Below, piece after piece: positions 34,568 to 44,595 of a DNA stretch of 64,000 nucleotides. Below the pieces are notes generated by a model that saw nothing but the letters and a program-made list of their open reading frames with translations, did no database searches and was not told the origin of the DNA. The stretch's first letter is position 1. Every line of letters starts with the position of its first letter. A program made the position numbers and the translations under genes. Source of the stretch: JAILLW01 sp045629045 (GTDB lineage Bacteria; Bacillota; Clostridia; Lachnospirales; Lachnospiraceae); the NCBI GenBank assembly GCA_045629045.1, contig JAZQQM010000061.1, forward strand, positions 62,001 through 126,000, read 5' to 3'.

Positions 34568-35734
34568 ATGAAACTGAAAACTAAGTTACAACTGACATTT
34601 ATTACAATGGTAATTGTCCCTCTGATTCTTATTATTGCTACATTCTGTGTGATGGGAAGCATGATTCTTAAGAATCAGGGAGAGGCGACAGGTATATTGG
34701 ATGCTCCGATTTCGGTTTTAGCTAATCAGCAAATGGCAAATACGCTGTTTGTGTATATGTCTATTTCTATTGCTCTCATTTTAATTTTAACGGCATCTTT
34801 TTTATTCGTCTGGATTAAAAAGAGTATGTATAATCCGATTCAGGAACTGAATACGGCTATGCAGAATATAGCGGAAGGTAATCTTGATTACAGAATAAGC
34901 AGTGAAATCAATGGCGAATTTGATGGGGAACTGGGAACTTTATATCATAACTATGAGGATATGAGGCTTAGGCTTAAGGAAAGTGCCGATGAGAAGATGT
35001 TGTCCGAAGAACAAAACCGGGAACTTGTAAGTAATATTACTCATGATCTTAAGACGCCCATTACTTCTATAAAGGGTTATGTTGAAGGAATCATGGACGG
35101 TGTTGCGGATACACCCCAAAAGATGGACAAATATATAAAAACCATCTACAACAAGGCAATGGATATGGATAAGCTTATTAATGAACTTACCGTATATTCG
35201 AGAATTGATAATAACAGAGTACCCTATAACTTTATAAGAATAAATGTTGCCAATTATTTCGGTGATTGTATCGAAGAAGTGGGACTGGACCTTGAATCCA
35301 AAAATATCAAACTGGATTATTCCAATCTGACAACTTCGGATACACAGATTATTGCAGACCCGGAGCAGTTAAAGAGGGTAATAAATAACATAATAAGTAA
35401 TTCCGTCAAATATATAGACAGAACCAAGGTACCGCAAATCGACATAAGAATTCTGGATGAAACAGATTCCATAAGAATTGATATAGAAGATAACGGTCGG
35501 GGAATTAGTGCCAAAGATCTTCCCAATATTTTTGACAGATTCTACAGAACGGATGCTTCAAGAAATTCTTCACAGGGAGGAAGCGGAATAGGTCTTTCAA
35601 TAGTTAAGAAGATAGTGGAAGATCATGGTGGATATATTTGGGCAACTTCCAAAGAAGGCGAAGGAACCTGCATGCATATGATTTTCCGAAAATATGAGGT
35701 ATCAAAGGATACAAAGGAGGATGTATATGAGTAA
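34568..35734 (+). CDS. Membrane sensor histidine kinase (HAMP, HisKA, HATPase)
   Basis: A 388-aa sensor kinase. Membrane helices lie at about residues 9-33 and 60-82, with a short extracytoplasmic loop of ~25 residues between, so it probably senses the envelope or membrane. A HAMP domain follows, then the H-box SNITHDLKTPITSI with His159, the N-box PEQLKRVINNIISNSVKY and the G boxes DNGRGIS and GGSGIGLSIVKKI. The ATG lacks a Shine-Dalgarno sequence and lies 7 nt after a TATATT, so it may be translated from a leaderless or very short-leader mRNA. It overlaps its response regulator by 8 nt. Confidence 0.9.
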   Translation: MKLKTKLQLTFITMVIVPLILIIATFCVMGSMILKNQGEATGILDAPISVLANQQMANTLFVYMSISIALILILTASFLFVWIKKSMYNPIQELNTAMQNIAEGNLDYRISSEINGEFDGELGTLYHNYEDMRLRLKESADEKMLSEEQNRELVSNITHDLKTPITSIKGYVEGIMDGVADTPQKMDKYIKTIYNKAMDMDKLINELTVYSRIDNNRVPYNFIRINVANYFGDCIEEVGLDLESKNIKLDYSNLTTSDTQIIADPEQLKRVINNIISNSVKYIDRTKVPQIDIRILDETDSIRIDIEDNGRGISAKDLPNIFDRFYRTDASRNSSQGGSGIGLSIVKKIVEDHGGYIWATSKEGEGTCMHMIFRKYEVSKDTKEDVYE

Positions 35735-36416
35735 AATTTTAATTATAGAAGACGAAGAGGCTATTGCCGAATTAGAAAAAGACTATTTGGAATTAAGCGA
35801 TTTTGAAGTCGAGATCAAAAATAACGGAACCGAGGGACTGGAAGCGGCACTTAATACACCTGTTGATCTGGTGGTTCTTGATTTAATGCTTCCGGGCAAG
35901 GACGGTTTTGAAGTATGTAAAGAGATACGTGAAAAGAAGAACATTCCGATTATCATGGTTTCGGCCAAAAAAGAGGATATTGATAAAATAAGAGGTTTGG
36001 GACTTGGGGCGGATGACTATATGACTAAGCCCTTTAGCCCAAGTGAACTTGTTGCCAGAGTAAAGGCCCATCTGTCAAGATACGAAAGGCTTACCTCACA
36101 GGCAGCTCCTGTTAATGATGTAATAGAAATCAGAGGCATCAAAATTGATAAAAGTGCAAGAAGAGTCTGGGTGGATAATGAAGAAACCACTTTTACGGGA
36201 AAGGAATTCGATCTTCTTACATTCCTGGCAGAGCATCCAAATCACGTATATTCCAAGGAAGAGCTTTTTAGAGAAATCTGGGATATGGATTCAATAGGAG
36301 ATATTGCAACGGTAACCGTTCACATTAAGAAAATTCGTGAAAAGATAGAATTTGACAGTGCAAATCCTCAATACATTGAAACAATATGGGGTGTAGGATA
36401 CCGTTTCAAAATTTGA
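35727..36416 (+). CDS. OmpR-family response regulator
   Basis: A 229-aa regulator with a receiver domain (IIEDEEA acidic pocket, phospho-acceptor Asp52 in VVLDLMLPG, Lys in TKPFSP). The C-terminal winged helix is of the OmpR/PhoB type (TFTGKEFDLLTFLAEHP, YIETIWGVGYRF). The start at 35727 was chosen because AAAGGAGG lies upstream and the receiver begins there; the frame is open for 11 codons further. It should be phosphorylated by the overlapping sensor kinase. The target genes are unknown. Confidence 0.92.
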   Translation: MSKILIIEDEEAIAELEKDYLELSDFEVEIKNNGTEGLEAALNTPVDLVVLDLMLPGKDGFEVCKEIREKKNIPIIMVSAKKEDIDKIRGLGLGADDYMTKPFSPSELVARVKAHLSRYERLTSQAAPVNDVIEIRGIKIDKSARRVWVDNEETTFTGKEFDLLTFLAEHPNHVYSKEELFREIWDMDSIGDIATVTVHIKKIREKIEFDSANPQYIETIWGVGYRFKI

Positions 36417-36444
36417 TTGGGAGCATATTAATAGTTGGGTTTTA

Positions 36445-37158
36445 ATGAAAAATATTATTTTTGAAGATGAACAGATAATCGTGGCCTACAAGCCTGCGGG
36501 AATAGCAACACAGACAGCACGTGTCGGTCAGCAGGATATGGTTTCCGAGATTAAGAATTATTTAAATAAAAAGAATAAGGCAGCAGGAAAACCGGTAAGT
36601 GAGCCTTATGTCGGACTGGTTCACAGACTTGATCAGCCCGTATGCGGTTTGATAGTGTTTGCTAAAACAAAAACGGCAGCAGCAGCTTTATCACATCAGA
36701 TTAATAATGGGGAATTTCAAAAATATTATTATGCTATAGTACTTGGTAAACCATCTAAAGATACAGATGTATTGGTGGATTACATTTACAAAGACGGCCA
36801 CAATAATCAGTCTTATATAGTTGATGAAACTTTTCCCGAAGCTAAAAAAGCGGTTCTTGAGTATAGAACCGTTAGGACTCTTGTGGCTTTGGAAGAAAAT
36901 TTGGAAGCAACTTTGCTGGAAATTCATTTGATGACGGGAAGGCATCATCAAATAAGAGCACAGCTGTCACATGCTAATATGCCTATACTCGGAGACGGTA
37001 AATATGGTAGTATGGAGTCGAAGGATTTTAGTAAGGACTCGGCATGTAAGAATGTTGCACTATGTGCTCATAAAATCAGATTTAAACATCCGATGACCGG
37101 GGAGGAACTGACCTTCGAAAGGGACCCCGATGATGAAATATTTGAAGCATTTCTTTAA
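36445..37158 (+). CDS. RluA-family pseudouridine synthase
   Basis: A 237-aa RNA pseudouridine synthase. The catalytic aspartate lies in GLVHRLDQPVCGLIVFAKT (HRLD motif), with later MTGRHHQIRAQLSH and ILGDGKYG. It has no S4 domain, so it resembles the shorter RluA/YjbO forms that act on 23S rRNA or tRNA. The RBS is weak. Its 3' end overlaps the next gene by 29 nt. Confidence 0.88.
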   Translation: MKNIIFEDEQIIVAYKPAGIATQTARVGQQDMVSEIKNYLNKKNKAAGKPVSEPYVGLVHRLDQPVCGLIVFAKTKTAAAALSHQINNGEFQKYYYAIVLGKPSKDTDVLVDYIYKDGHNNQSYIVDETFPEAKKAVLEYRTVRTLVALEENLEATLLEIHLMTGRHHQIRAQLSHANMPILGDGKYGSMESKDFSKDSACKNVALCAHKIRFKHPMTGEELTFERDPDDEIFEAFL

Positions 37159-38686
37159 AGAAATAAGCAGCATACTTACGCTGGCATATATATTTATTTT
37201 ATTTACCGTATACCCTTTATATATTAAAAGGGAAGCATATCTATATACGGATGCATCAAAATATAAGTTCTTTTTATACACTGCCCTGGGAGCAATTGTC
37301 TTGCTCCTTCTTTCAGGTCTTTTTGAAATGATTCAATCTATAACAGATCGCAAATTCGGACCGGTAAACGCAAGTATATTCATTTTTGCCGTTATTACTG
37401 TTGTTTCATACGCTTTGTCCGATTATAAGAGTACGGCACTTATCGGAGCAAACGGGTGGTATATGGGCCTTGTTACCATTTTGATTATGTGTGTACTGTC
37501 CTATCTTATAAGTGTTCTGTATACCCATAAAGAATATGTGTGGTACCCGATTCTCGGAGGTTCATTTATTGTATTTATACTGGGTATTCTGGACAGATTC
37601 AGCCTGTATCTTCTTCCGCTTGAAAACAGACATTCTTCATTCATATCAACATTGGGAAACATTAATTGGTTTATGGGATATTACAGTGTGCTGGCGCCCA
37701 TAGGTATATTCTTTTTGCTTAAAGAATTTACGAAATGCAAAGATATAAATACGCGCAATATGAAGGCGAATGAAAAATGTAAAATCTGGTTGTTACTGCT
37801 TTATGTTATAACGGCATTTGTTGCAGGTTTCGTACAGGGGGCCGAAAGCGTTCTTCTGTTCTTTATTGCCCTGTTTGTGGGAATGACGGTACTTTGGATG
37901 ATGAAGGTTATTTCCTTTGAAAGCCTTCTTAGTATGGTGGCAATCTGGGGTTTATCCGGCCAGATTGTAAGAATATTACGAACTGTATTTGCCAAGTCAT
38001 ATAATTATGAAACCCAGGGAGTTCTTTCGGTTATTCAGACAGGAAGAGGAACTTTGTTCATTGCTCTTATAAGTATTGTGGGAATATATCACTATAAAAA
38101 GGCTAAGGCGCAGGATAAAGACAAGGTTATTAAAATTATAACTATAGGATTAATGGCTGCTTTAGTGATTACATATATTGTTATCGGTATTTTAAATACA
38201 AATGGACTTTTGCCAAAGGAAATTGGCTACAGCGTATTTAGATTTGACGAGAATTTTGGCTCGGGACGGGGCAAAGCATATAAGATTGCATTTGAGTGTT
38301 TAGGCCTTATGAGTCCCAAGCAGATTATTTTTGGAATAGGACCTGACTGTTTCAGTGCCTTTGCTTATTCTGTATCTCCGGTTGCCGAGCAATTATATTC
38401 ATACTGGCCCAACGATTTACTTGCCAATACTCATTGCGAGATACTTACGATGTTGATTAATGAAGGAATTATCGGGGTGTTGTCATACCTTGGAATATTT
38501 ATCTGTGCATTTATTACATTTGTCAAAAAGTGTAAAAAGCCCGAAACATTGTGCATATCATTGTGCATATTCTGTTACCTGGTGCATAATCTCATTTCCT
38601 TCGGACAGGAACTTAACACTCCTTTGCTGTTTGCCCTTATCGGAATAGGAAACAGTATCAGTCTGACCGGGGTTAAGAAGCCCTGA
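37130..38686 (+). CDS. O-antigen ligase/Wzy-like polysaccharide polymerase
   Basis: A 518-aa protein with about twelve membrane helices. It has a Wzy_C-type region near the end, including PNDLLANTHCEILTMLINEGIIGVLSYLGIF. This arrangement (HxE-like segment followed by a helix) is typical of O-antigen ligase/polymerase proteins that join sugar repeat units outside the membrane. In a Gram-positive cell it would act on exopolysaccharide or a secondary wall polymer. The start at 37130 lies within the end of the pseudouridine synthase gene and is preceded by AGGGA. Confidence 0.75.
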   Translation: MMKYLKHFFKEISSILTLAYIFILFTVYPLYIKREAYLYTDASKYKFFLYTALGAIVLLLLSGLFEMIQSITDRKFGPVNASIFIFAVITVVSYALSDYKSTALIGANGWYMGLVTILIMCVLSYLISVLYTHKEYVWYPILGGSFIVFILGILDRFSLYLLPLENRHSSFISTLGNINWFMGYYSVLAPIGIFFLLKEFTKCKDINTRNMKANEKCKIWLLLLYVITAFVAGFVQGAESVLLFFIALFVGMTVLWMMKVISFESLLSMVAIWGLSGQIVRILRTVFAKSYNYETQGVLSVIQTGRGTLFIALISIVGIYHYKKAKAQDKDKVIKIITIGLMAALVITYIVIGILNTNGLLPKEIGYSVFRFDENFGSGRGKAYKIAFECLGLMSPKQIIFGIGPDCFSAFAYSVSPVAEQLYSYWPNDLLANTHCEILTMLINEGIIGVLSYLGIFICAFITFVKKCKKPETLCISLCIFCYLVHNLISFGQELNTPLLFALIGIGNSISLTGVKKP

Positions 38687-38690
38687 TTCT

Positions 38691-38719
38691 TTGACATTAC
38701 CGCATTTTTACAGTAAAAT
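38691..38719 (+). promoter_or_regulatory. proS promoter
   Basis: A consensus TTGACA -35 box (38691-38696), 17-nt spacer and TAAAAT -10 box (38714-38719). The leader of about 48 nt is too short for a T-box. Confidence 0.82.
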
Positions 38720-38774
38720 TAATAGTTAAGATTTATCTAAAATAACGGATTAATTATAGCTTAAGGAGACTAAA

Positions 38775-40211
38775 ATGGCAGACAAAAAATTGGTTGAAGC
38801 GATAACCTCCATGAATGAAGATTTCGCTCAATGGTACACAGATGTAGTTAAGAAGGCGGAACTTATTGATTATTCAAATGTAAAGGGTTGTATGGTTATT
38901 AAGCCGGCCGGATATGCTATATGGGAGAATATTCAAAGAAAACTTGACGACCGATTTAAGAAAACCGGTGTCGAAAACGTATATATGCCTATGTTTATAC
39001 CCGAAAGTCTCCTTCAGAAAGAAAAGGATCATGTAGAGGGATTTGCTCCGGAAGTTGCATGGGTAACACACGGAGGACTTAATCCGTTACAGGAAAGGAT
39101 GTGTGTACGTCCCACTTCCGAAACTTTGTTTTGTGATTTTTATAAAGGCGATATTCATTCATACAGAGATTTACCGAAGGTTTATAATCAGTGGTGCAGC
39201 GTAGTTCGTTGGGAGAAGGAAACAAGACCGTTCCTTCGTTCAAGGGAATTCCTGTGGCAGGAGGGACATACTGCCCATGCCACCGAAGAAGAAGCTATTG
39301 AACGTACGGAACAGATGCTTAATGTATATGCCTCTTTTTGTGAGGAAGTTCTTGCAATACCTGTTGTTAAAGGTCGCAAGACAGACAAAGAAAAATTCGC
39401 CGGAGCAGAGGCAACTTATACTATAGAGGCTCTTATGCATGACGGTAAAGCGCTTCAGTCCGGTACATCTCATAACTTCGGTACGGGCTTTGCAGAAGCT
39501 TTCGGAATTCAGTATACGGACAAAGAAAATAAGCTTCAGTATGTACATCAGACTTCATGGGGTATGTCTACCAGAATTATCGGAGCCATAATAATGGTTC
39601 ACGGTGATGATTCGGGACTTGTTCTTCCACCGGAAATAGCACCTACACAGGTTATGGTTATTCCTATTCAGCAAAAGAAGGAAGGCGTTCTTGATAAAGC
39701 ATTCGAAATTAAAGATGCATTGATAGAAGCAGGTTGCAGGGTTAAGGTAGATGATTCCGACAAATCTCCCGGATTTAAGTACAGTGAACAGGAGATGAGG
39801 GGTATTCCTCTCAGAGTAGAAGTAGGCCCTAAGGATATTGAGAATGGAAAGTGTATTATCTGCCGCAGAGATACGAGAGAAAAATACGAAGTCGCATTTG
39901 ATGAGATTCCGGTGAAGGTTAAGGAATTATTGCAGATAATTCAAAAGGATATGCTTGAAAGAGCAAGAAAGCATCTTGCAGAGCATACATATGAAGCCAG
40001 AACAAAGGAAGAATTTATTAAGACCTTTGAAGAAAAGTCAGGATTTGTAAAAGCAATGTGGTGCGGAGAAACTGCTTGTGAAGAGAAGATAAAGGAAGAC
40101 ATGGCCGTAACGAGCCGTTGTATGCCTTTTGAGCAGGAGTGCCTTTCGGATACCTGTGTATATTGCGGTAAGAAGGCAGTCAAGATGGTATATTGGGGAA
40201 GAGCTTATTAG
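38775..40211 (+). CDS. proS: Proline--tRNA ligase, archaeal/eukaryotic type
   Basis: A 478-aa class II synthetase of the type lacking the bacterial editing insertion. Visible motifs are VIKPAGYAIWENIQ, VRPTSETLFCDFYK, the motif 2 region VVRWEKETRPFLRSREF, and HQTSWGMSTRIIGA. The C-terminus has a zinc-binding-like set of cysteines (CGETACEEK, CVYCGKKA) and ends in WGRAY, typical of this type. RBS AAGGAG. The region upstream holds a strong promoter. Confidence 0.95.
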   Translation: MADKKLVEAITSMNEDFAQWYTDVVKKAELIDYSNVKGCMVIKPAGYAIWENIQRKLDDRFKKTGVENVYMPMFIPESLLQKEKDHVEGFAPEVAWVTHGGLNPLQERMCVRPTSETLFCDFYKGDIHSYRDLPKVYNQWCSVVRWEKETRPFLRSREFLWQEGHTAHATEEEAIERTEQMLNVYASFCEEVLAIPVVKGRKTDKEKFAGAEATYTIEALMHDGKALQSGTSHNFGTGFAEAFGIQYTDKENKLQYVHQTSWGMSTRIIGAIIMVHGDDSGLVLPPEIAPTQVMVIPIQQKKEGVLDKAFEIKDALIEAGCRVKVDDSDKSPGFKYSEQEMRGIPLRVEVGPKDIENGKCIICRRDTREKYEVAFDEIPVKVKELLQIIQKDMLERARKHLAEHTYEARTKEEFIKTFEEKSGFVKAMWCGETACEEKIKEDMAVTSRCMPFEQECLSDTCVYCGKKAVKMVYWGRAY

Positions 40212-40238
40212 TTCTTCGGATATGTAAGAAGGTAGTTT

Positions 40239-41003
40239 GTGCGGGAATTTGTTGGTAATGCTAAAAAAAGAATATTGGTAGTGGATGATGATTCGGTACA
40301 ACTTGAAATAATAAGGGCTTTTTTGGAACCGGAATATTTGGTGGGAACGGTTAACAACGGTCGGTTTGCCCTTGAATATATCAAGCAATATAAAACAGAT
40401 TTGATTTTACTTGATATTTTGATGCCGGGTATGGATGGTTTTAAGACTCTTAAGCAGATTAAGAAACTTGAAGAAGGAAGAAATATTCCTGTTATCTTTG
40501 TTACCGGCAAAAGTTCAAAAGAAGCTGTTCTTGATTCAATTAACGCAGGTGTCGATGAATGCTTGCTAAAGCCGCTTGTCAAAGATAAACTTCTTGCGAC
40601 AATTGAAAGGGTTTTGAAAGAACAGACCGGGTTGTCGGAGAAAAAGACGGTACTTGCCATAGATTCGGATGTTATGTGCCTGAAAAGAATTAATAATTCA
40701 CTTAAGGAAACATATAATATCGTTATGATTAATTCTTCCGAAATGGCGGCCAAATATATGAATGCACATCGACCGGATGTTATCTTGCTTGATTATCAGA
40801 TGCCCTCGTACGAAGGGGAACCAATGCTTGGATATATTCGGAGCCTTCCGTCATTTGCGGATATTCCCGTGATTATTCTTACGGGGATTAATGGTAAACA
40901 TGTTGCATCCGAATGCAGAAAGAGTAATCCCAACAGGGTTTTATTAAAACCGGTAGGGAAACTTGATTTAATAAAGTCTATAGATACAGCGCTTAATACT
41001 TAA
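40239..41003 (+). CDS. Protein with two tandem receiver domains
   Basis: A 254-aa protein made only of two CheY-like receiver domains and no output domain. Domain 1 has the acidic pocket VVDDDS, phospho-acceptor Asp59 (LILLDILMPG) and Lys in LLKPL. Domain 2, from about residue 137, has AIDSD, Asp185 (VILLDYQMPS) and Lys in LLKPV. Both look able to accept phosphate. The GTG start at 40239 has AAGAAGG upstream. It lies 35 nt before a hybrid histidine kinase with a receiver and Hpt domain, so the two probably form one phosphorelay. Confidence 0.88.
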   Translation: MREFVGNAKKRILVVDDDSVQLEIIRAFLEPEYLVGTVNNGRFALEYIKQYKTDLILLDILMPGMDGFKTLKQIKKLEEGRNIPVIFVTGKSSKEAVLDSINAGVDECLLKPLVKDKLLATIERVLKEQTGLSEKKTVLAIDSDVMCLKRINNSLKETYNIVMINSSEMAAKYMNAHRPDVILLDYQMPSYEGEPMLGYIRSLPSFADIPVIILTGINGKHVASECRKSNPNRVLLKPVGKLDLIKSIDTALNT

Positions 41004-41038
41004 AAATAGGGATTCAATAATTATAGGGGAGTTTAATT

Positions 41039-43249
41039 ATGATCGGTCCTTTTACATCAGTTAAAATTAATAGTAGAAAAGCTGGCGAAAATATAAAAGA
41101 CGTATTACTTAACAGTGTCAGTGAAGGTTTGATAGTTGCCAAAGATTCAGGAGATATTATCTATTCGAACGCTCTGGGACAGGCCTTTATGAAAGAGGGG
41201 TTATTTGGTCCTATAGATATTGTTTCGAGAAATCCCAGGACATTTTTATATGAAGGCAGAGAATATAAGGCTGTCTATGAAAGAATTCCGGAAGAGACAG
41301 GTATTGAAGGTGTAATAGCTACGCTGGTTAATACTGTAGGAATAAAGGAACAGGTCAGGGAACTTGCCGAAGTTAAAGACAAACTGGCAAAAGCTACCAG
41401 CTTTAAAGGGGCATTTTTGGCCAATATGTCCCATGAAATCAGAACTCCGATACATGCGATTATTGGTTTTGCGGAGATAATTCTTAAGGAAGCAATTCCG
41501 GAAAATCTAAGCTCTCAGATAGAGATGATAAAGGATTCTTCATACAGTCTTCTTGCTATTATCAATGATGTTTTGGATTTATCAAAACTTGAAACAGGTA
41601 AAATGGAGCTTGTTTGTTCCAATTACTATATTTCATATGTCATAAGAGATATCGAGGCGACATTCTCCTTATCATCATCCCGTAAAGGACTTAAGTTTAA
41701 TATTCATCTTGATGATAATATTCCAAGTAACCTTTACGGTGATAAGATAAGAATTCGAGGTACACTTCTTAACCTGCTTAACAATGCGGTTAAATATACA
41801 AAAGAAGGACAGATAGATTTTTACATTAAAGTACTTGATAAAAAGGACGGAGTTGTAACTCTGTGCTTTGAAGTGCAGGATACGGGTATCGGAATTAAGA
41901 AGGAAGATTTAAATCATATCTTTGAATCCTTCTCCCGCTTTGATATCCAAAACAATTATGCTGTTGCGGGCACGGGTCTTGGATTGTCTATTGCCAAAGG
42001 GTACATGGACCTTATGGGCGGAAGAATTGAAGTATCCAGCGAATATGGTATCGGCTCCACATTTAGGGTAATTGTCGATCAAAAAATTATCGATGATTCT
42101 CCGGTTGATATGAATATTGTTAATGCCCGTAAGAGGAAAGAAGCTACGGGATTTGTAATTAAAGATATTAATGCTTTGGTTGTAGATGATAATCCTGTTA
42201 ATCTTTCGGTTGCCAACGGATTGATGAAGTCTTACGGATTAAAGGTTGATAAGGCTTCGGGCGGCAGGGAAGCTATAGAATTGTGTGCTAAAAAGGATTA
42301 TCACATTATTTTCATGGATCAGATGATGCCTGAGGTGGACGGTATTATGGCCATGAAGGAAATTCGTAAAATCAGTGATTTTTACGAAAAGGAATCCAAG
42401 ATAATTGTTCTTACGGCTGATGCCATGCAGGGTGTAAGAGACCGGCTTATTAAGGACGGCTTTGATGAATATATCTCAAAACCTCTGGAAGTACATCGTC
42501 TCGAAACTGTATTCAGGGCCTTCATTCCGGAAGAGAAGTTTATAGCTGTAGATAAGCGTTCAAAAGATATAATTACTATTGAAGAGGGACTTCCCGGTCT
42601 TGATAACACCGGTATAGATAAGCCTGCAAATGAAATAGAGACTGTGGCAAACGAACTTAAAATTCCTACGGATATTCTTGAAAAGAGAATTAATGCCTGC
42701 GGAGGAACTTTAAACGACTACAAGGCAAGTTGCAAAAAAATACTTGAACAGGCACCTTCAAAGATTAAGAAATTAAGAGAGTCCAAGAATACCGGAGATT
42801 ATGAAAGATATACAATAGAGATCCATTCTCTTAAGAGTTCTCTTTCTTCGTTGGGAGCAATGGAGCTTTCAAATCGTGCCAAGGACCAGGAATATGCCGG
42901 TAAGGAAAGACGATTTGATTATATTGACAAGAATATGGAAGCCTTCCTTAGGGATTATGATGCTTTCATGAAAAAATTAGAAAAACTTGTAGCGGATAGC
43001 GGTGGAAGTTCTATAACGTTACCTGCTTCAAGAGAAGAATGGACGAAAGACGAAGTAGTTCAGATAGCAAATAAGTTCCTTTCATTGGTGGATGAATTCA
43101 ATTTCGGAGAAATATTTGATATTCTTGAGAATATTTCAAGGTTGGATATGGGTCCTCAGACAAAGGGAGTTTTTGAAGATATTGAAAAGATTATGAATGA
43201 AATGGATATCGATGCTCTAAAAACAAAATTGGGAGACTTGATTTCATGA
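41039..43249 (+). CDS. Hybrid histidine kinase with REC and Hpt domains
   Basis: A 736-aa soluble kinase. A PAS-like N-terminal domain (~20-100) has no membrane segments. HisKA follows with His132 in LANMSHEIRTPIHA, then a HATPase domain with DTGIGIKKED and GTGLGLSIAKG. A receiver domain has Asp427 (IIFMDQMMPEVDG), and an Hpt domain has His596 (IEIHSLKSSLSSLGA). A helical tail of about 80 residues ends the protein. The full phosphorelay (His-Asp-His) is in one chain, and the upstream double-receiver protein may be the final acceptor. It senses something cytosolic; the signal is unknown. It overlaps cca by 4 nt. Confidence 0.92.
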   Translation: MIGPFTSVKINSRKAGENIKDVLLNSVSEGLIVAKDSGDIIYSNALGQAFMKEGLFGPIDIVSRNPRTFLYEGREYKAVYERIPEETGIEGVIATLVNTVGIKEQVRELAEVKDKLAKATSFKGAFLANMSHEIRTPIHAIIGFAEIILKEAIPENLSSQIEMIKDSSYSLLAIINDVLDLSKLETGKMELVCSNYYISYVIRDIEATFSLSSSRKGLKFNIHLDDNIPSNLYGDKIRIRGTLLNLLNNAVKYTKEGQIDFYIKVLDKKDGVVTLCFEVQDTGIGIKKEDLNHIFESFSRFDIQNNYAVAGTGLGLSIAKGYMDLMGGRIEVSSEYGIGSTFRVIVDQKIIDDSPVDMNIVNARKRKEATGFVIKDINALVVDDNPVNLSVANGLMKSYGLKVDKASGGREAIELCAKKDYHIIFMDQMMPEVDGIMAMKEIRKISDFYEKESKIIVLTADAMQGVRDRLIKDGFDEYISKPLEVHRLETVFRAFIPEEKFIAVDKRSKDIITIEEGLPGLDNTGIDKPANEIETVANELKIPTDILEKRINACGGTLNDYKASCKKILEQAPSKIKKLRESKNTGDYERYTIEIHSLKSSLSSLGAMELSNRAKDQEYAGKERRFDYIDKNMEAFLRDYDAFMKKLEKLVADSGGSSITLPASREEWTKDEVVQIANKFLSLVDEFNFGEIFDILENISRLDMGPQTKGVFEDIEKIMNEMDIDALKTKLGDLIS

Positions 43250-44595
43250 GTGATGCTGTAAGAATACAGTTACCAACGGATGTAGTAAATATTATTGATA
43301 CAATTACTAAGGCCGGCTACGAAGCATTTGCTGTAGGCGGCTGTATTCGTGACAGAATTTTGGGAAAAGAGCCGGAAGATTATGATATTACCACGTCGGC
43401 TACGCCGGATGAAGTAAAAGCATTATTCAGAAGAACAATAGATACCGGAATAGAGCATGGAACAGTTACGGTGATGATTGGGGATACCGGGTATGAAGTT
43501 ACAACCTATAGAATTGACGGTAAATACGAAGATTCACGTCACCCAAAAGATGTTACTTTTACCAAAACGCTCAAAGAAGATTTGCTAAGACGTGATTTTA
43601 CAATAAACGCCATGGCCTATAACGATGAATCGGGTTTAATTGATCCTTTTGACGGCCGTAAGGATTTGGAATCAGGTATTATAAGATGCGTGGGTAATCC
43701 CATGGAGCGCCTTAAAGAAGATGCTCTTCGTATTATGCGTGCGGTACGGTTCAGTGCACAGTTAGGTTATGAAATCGAAAAAGATACATTGGCTGCAATG
43801 AAGGCATTAGCTCCCAATCTAAAGAATATTTCCGAAGAAAGAATTCAGGTTGAGCTTGTAAAGCTTGTTATTTCCGGTCATCCGGAGAAAATAGTAGATG
43901 CGTATGAATGCGGGCTGACGGCTGTATTTATGCCGGAATTTGATGATATTATGAATTGCTCTCAGAATCATCCTCATCATTGTTACAGTGTCGGAATGCA
44001 TACGGTTAAGTCCATGGAAATTATTCGAAATGATAGGTATCTTCGTTTGGCAATGTTGTTTCATGACATTGGAAAACCCAGGACAAAATATGTTGATGAG
44101 AACGGAATAGATCATTTTCACGGTCATCCCGTTGAATCAAAAGCTATATGCAAAGATATACTTAAGAGGCTTAAATTCGACAATCATACAATAGACATCG
44201 TAAGTAAGCTCGTTGGTTTTCATGATTATGCTATTGTTCTGACACATAAGGGTATAAGAAAAGCTCTTAATGAAATGGGTGAAGAACTTTTCCCGCTTGT
44301 TTTGGAAATAAAAAGGGCCGATGTTTTATCACAAAGTACCTTTAAAAGGGAAGAAAAACTTCAAAAGCTGTCAGATATTGATACACTTTATAAGGAAGTG
44401 CTCGCTTCAGATTGCTGCGTAAGCCTTAAAGATCTTAAAGTAAACGGAAGAGATTTAATTTCCATAGGATATCCTTCTACACCTGCACTTGGGACTGAAC
44501 TCGGAAAACTGCTTAACAGGGTAATTGAGGAGCCTACTTTAAATAACAGGGATATTTTGCTAGAATTAGCTATGGAGGATTTGAAGAATGCATAA
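43246..44595 (+). CDS. cca: CCA tRNA nucleotidyltransferase
   Basis: A 449-aa class II enzyme that adds or repairs the 3' CCA of tRNAs. The nucleotidyltransferase head has AVGGCIRDRILGKEPEDYDI with the catalytic Asp pair, then LLRRDFTINAMAYN and EDALRIMRAVRFSAQLG. An HD domain follows in the C-terminal half (LAMLFHDIGKPRTK, HFHGHPVES), found in many such enzymes. The window's tRNA-Arg lacks an encoded CCA, consistent with need for this enzyme. It overlaps genes at both ends (4 and 8 nt), so it is in the phosphorelay operon. Confidence 0.93.
   Translation: MSDAVRIQLPTDVVNIIDTITKAGYEAFAVGGCIRDRILGKEPEDYDITTSATPDEVKALFRRTIDTGIEHGTVTVMIGDTGYEVTTYRIDGKYEDSRHPKDVTFTKTLKEDLLRRDFTINAMAYNDESGLIDPFDGRKDLESGIIRCVGNPMERLKEDALRIMRAVRFSAQLGYEIEKDTLAAMKALAPNLKNISEERIQVELVKLVISGHPEKIVDAYECGLTAVFMPEFDDIMNCSQNHPHHCYSVGMHTVKSMEIIRNDRYLRLAMLFHDIGKPRTKYVDENGIDHFHGHPVESKAICKDILKRLKFDNHTIDIVSKLVGFHDYAIVLTHKGIRKALNEMGEELFPLVLEIKRADVLSQSTFKREEKLQKLSDIDTLYKEVLASDCCVSLKDLKVNGRDLISIGYPSTPALGTELGKLLNRVIEEPTLNNRDILLELAMEDLKNA

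Noticed and set aside
38687..38774. T-box leader before proS (and before serS)
   Set aside because: The proS leader is about 48 nt and serS starts 3 nt after the previous gene; neither has space for a T-box with specifier and antiterminator stems.
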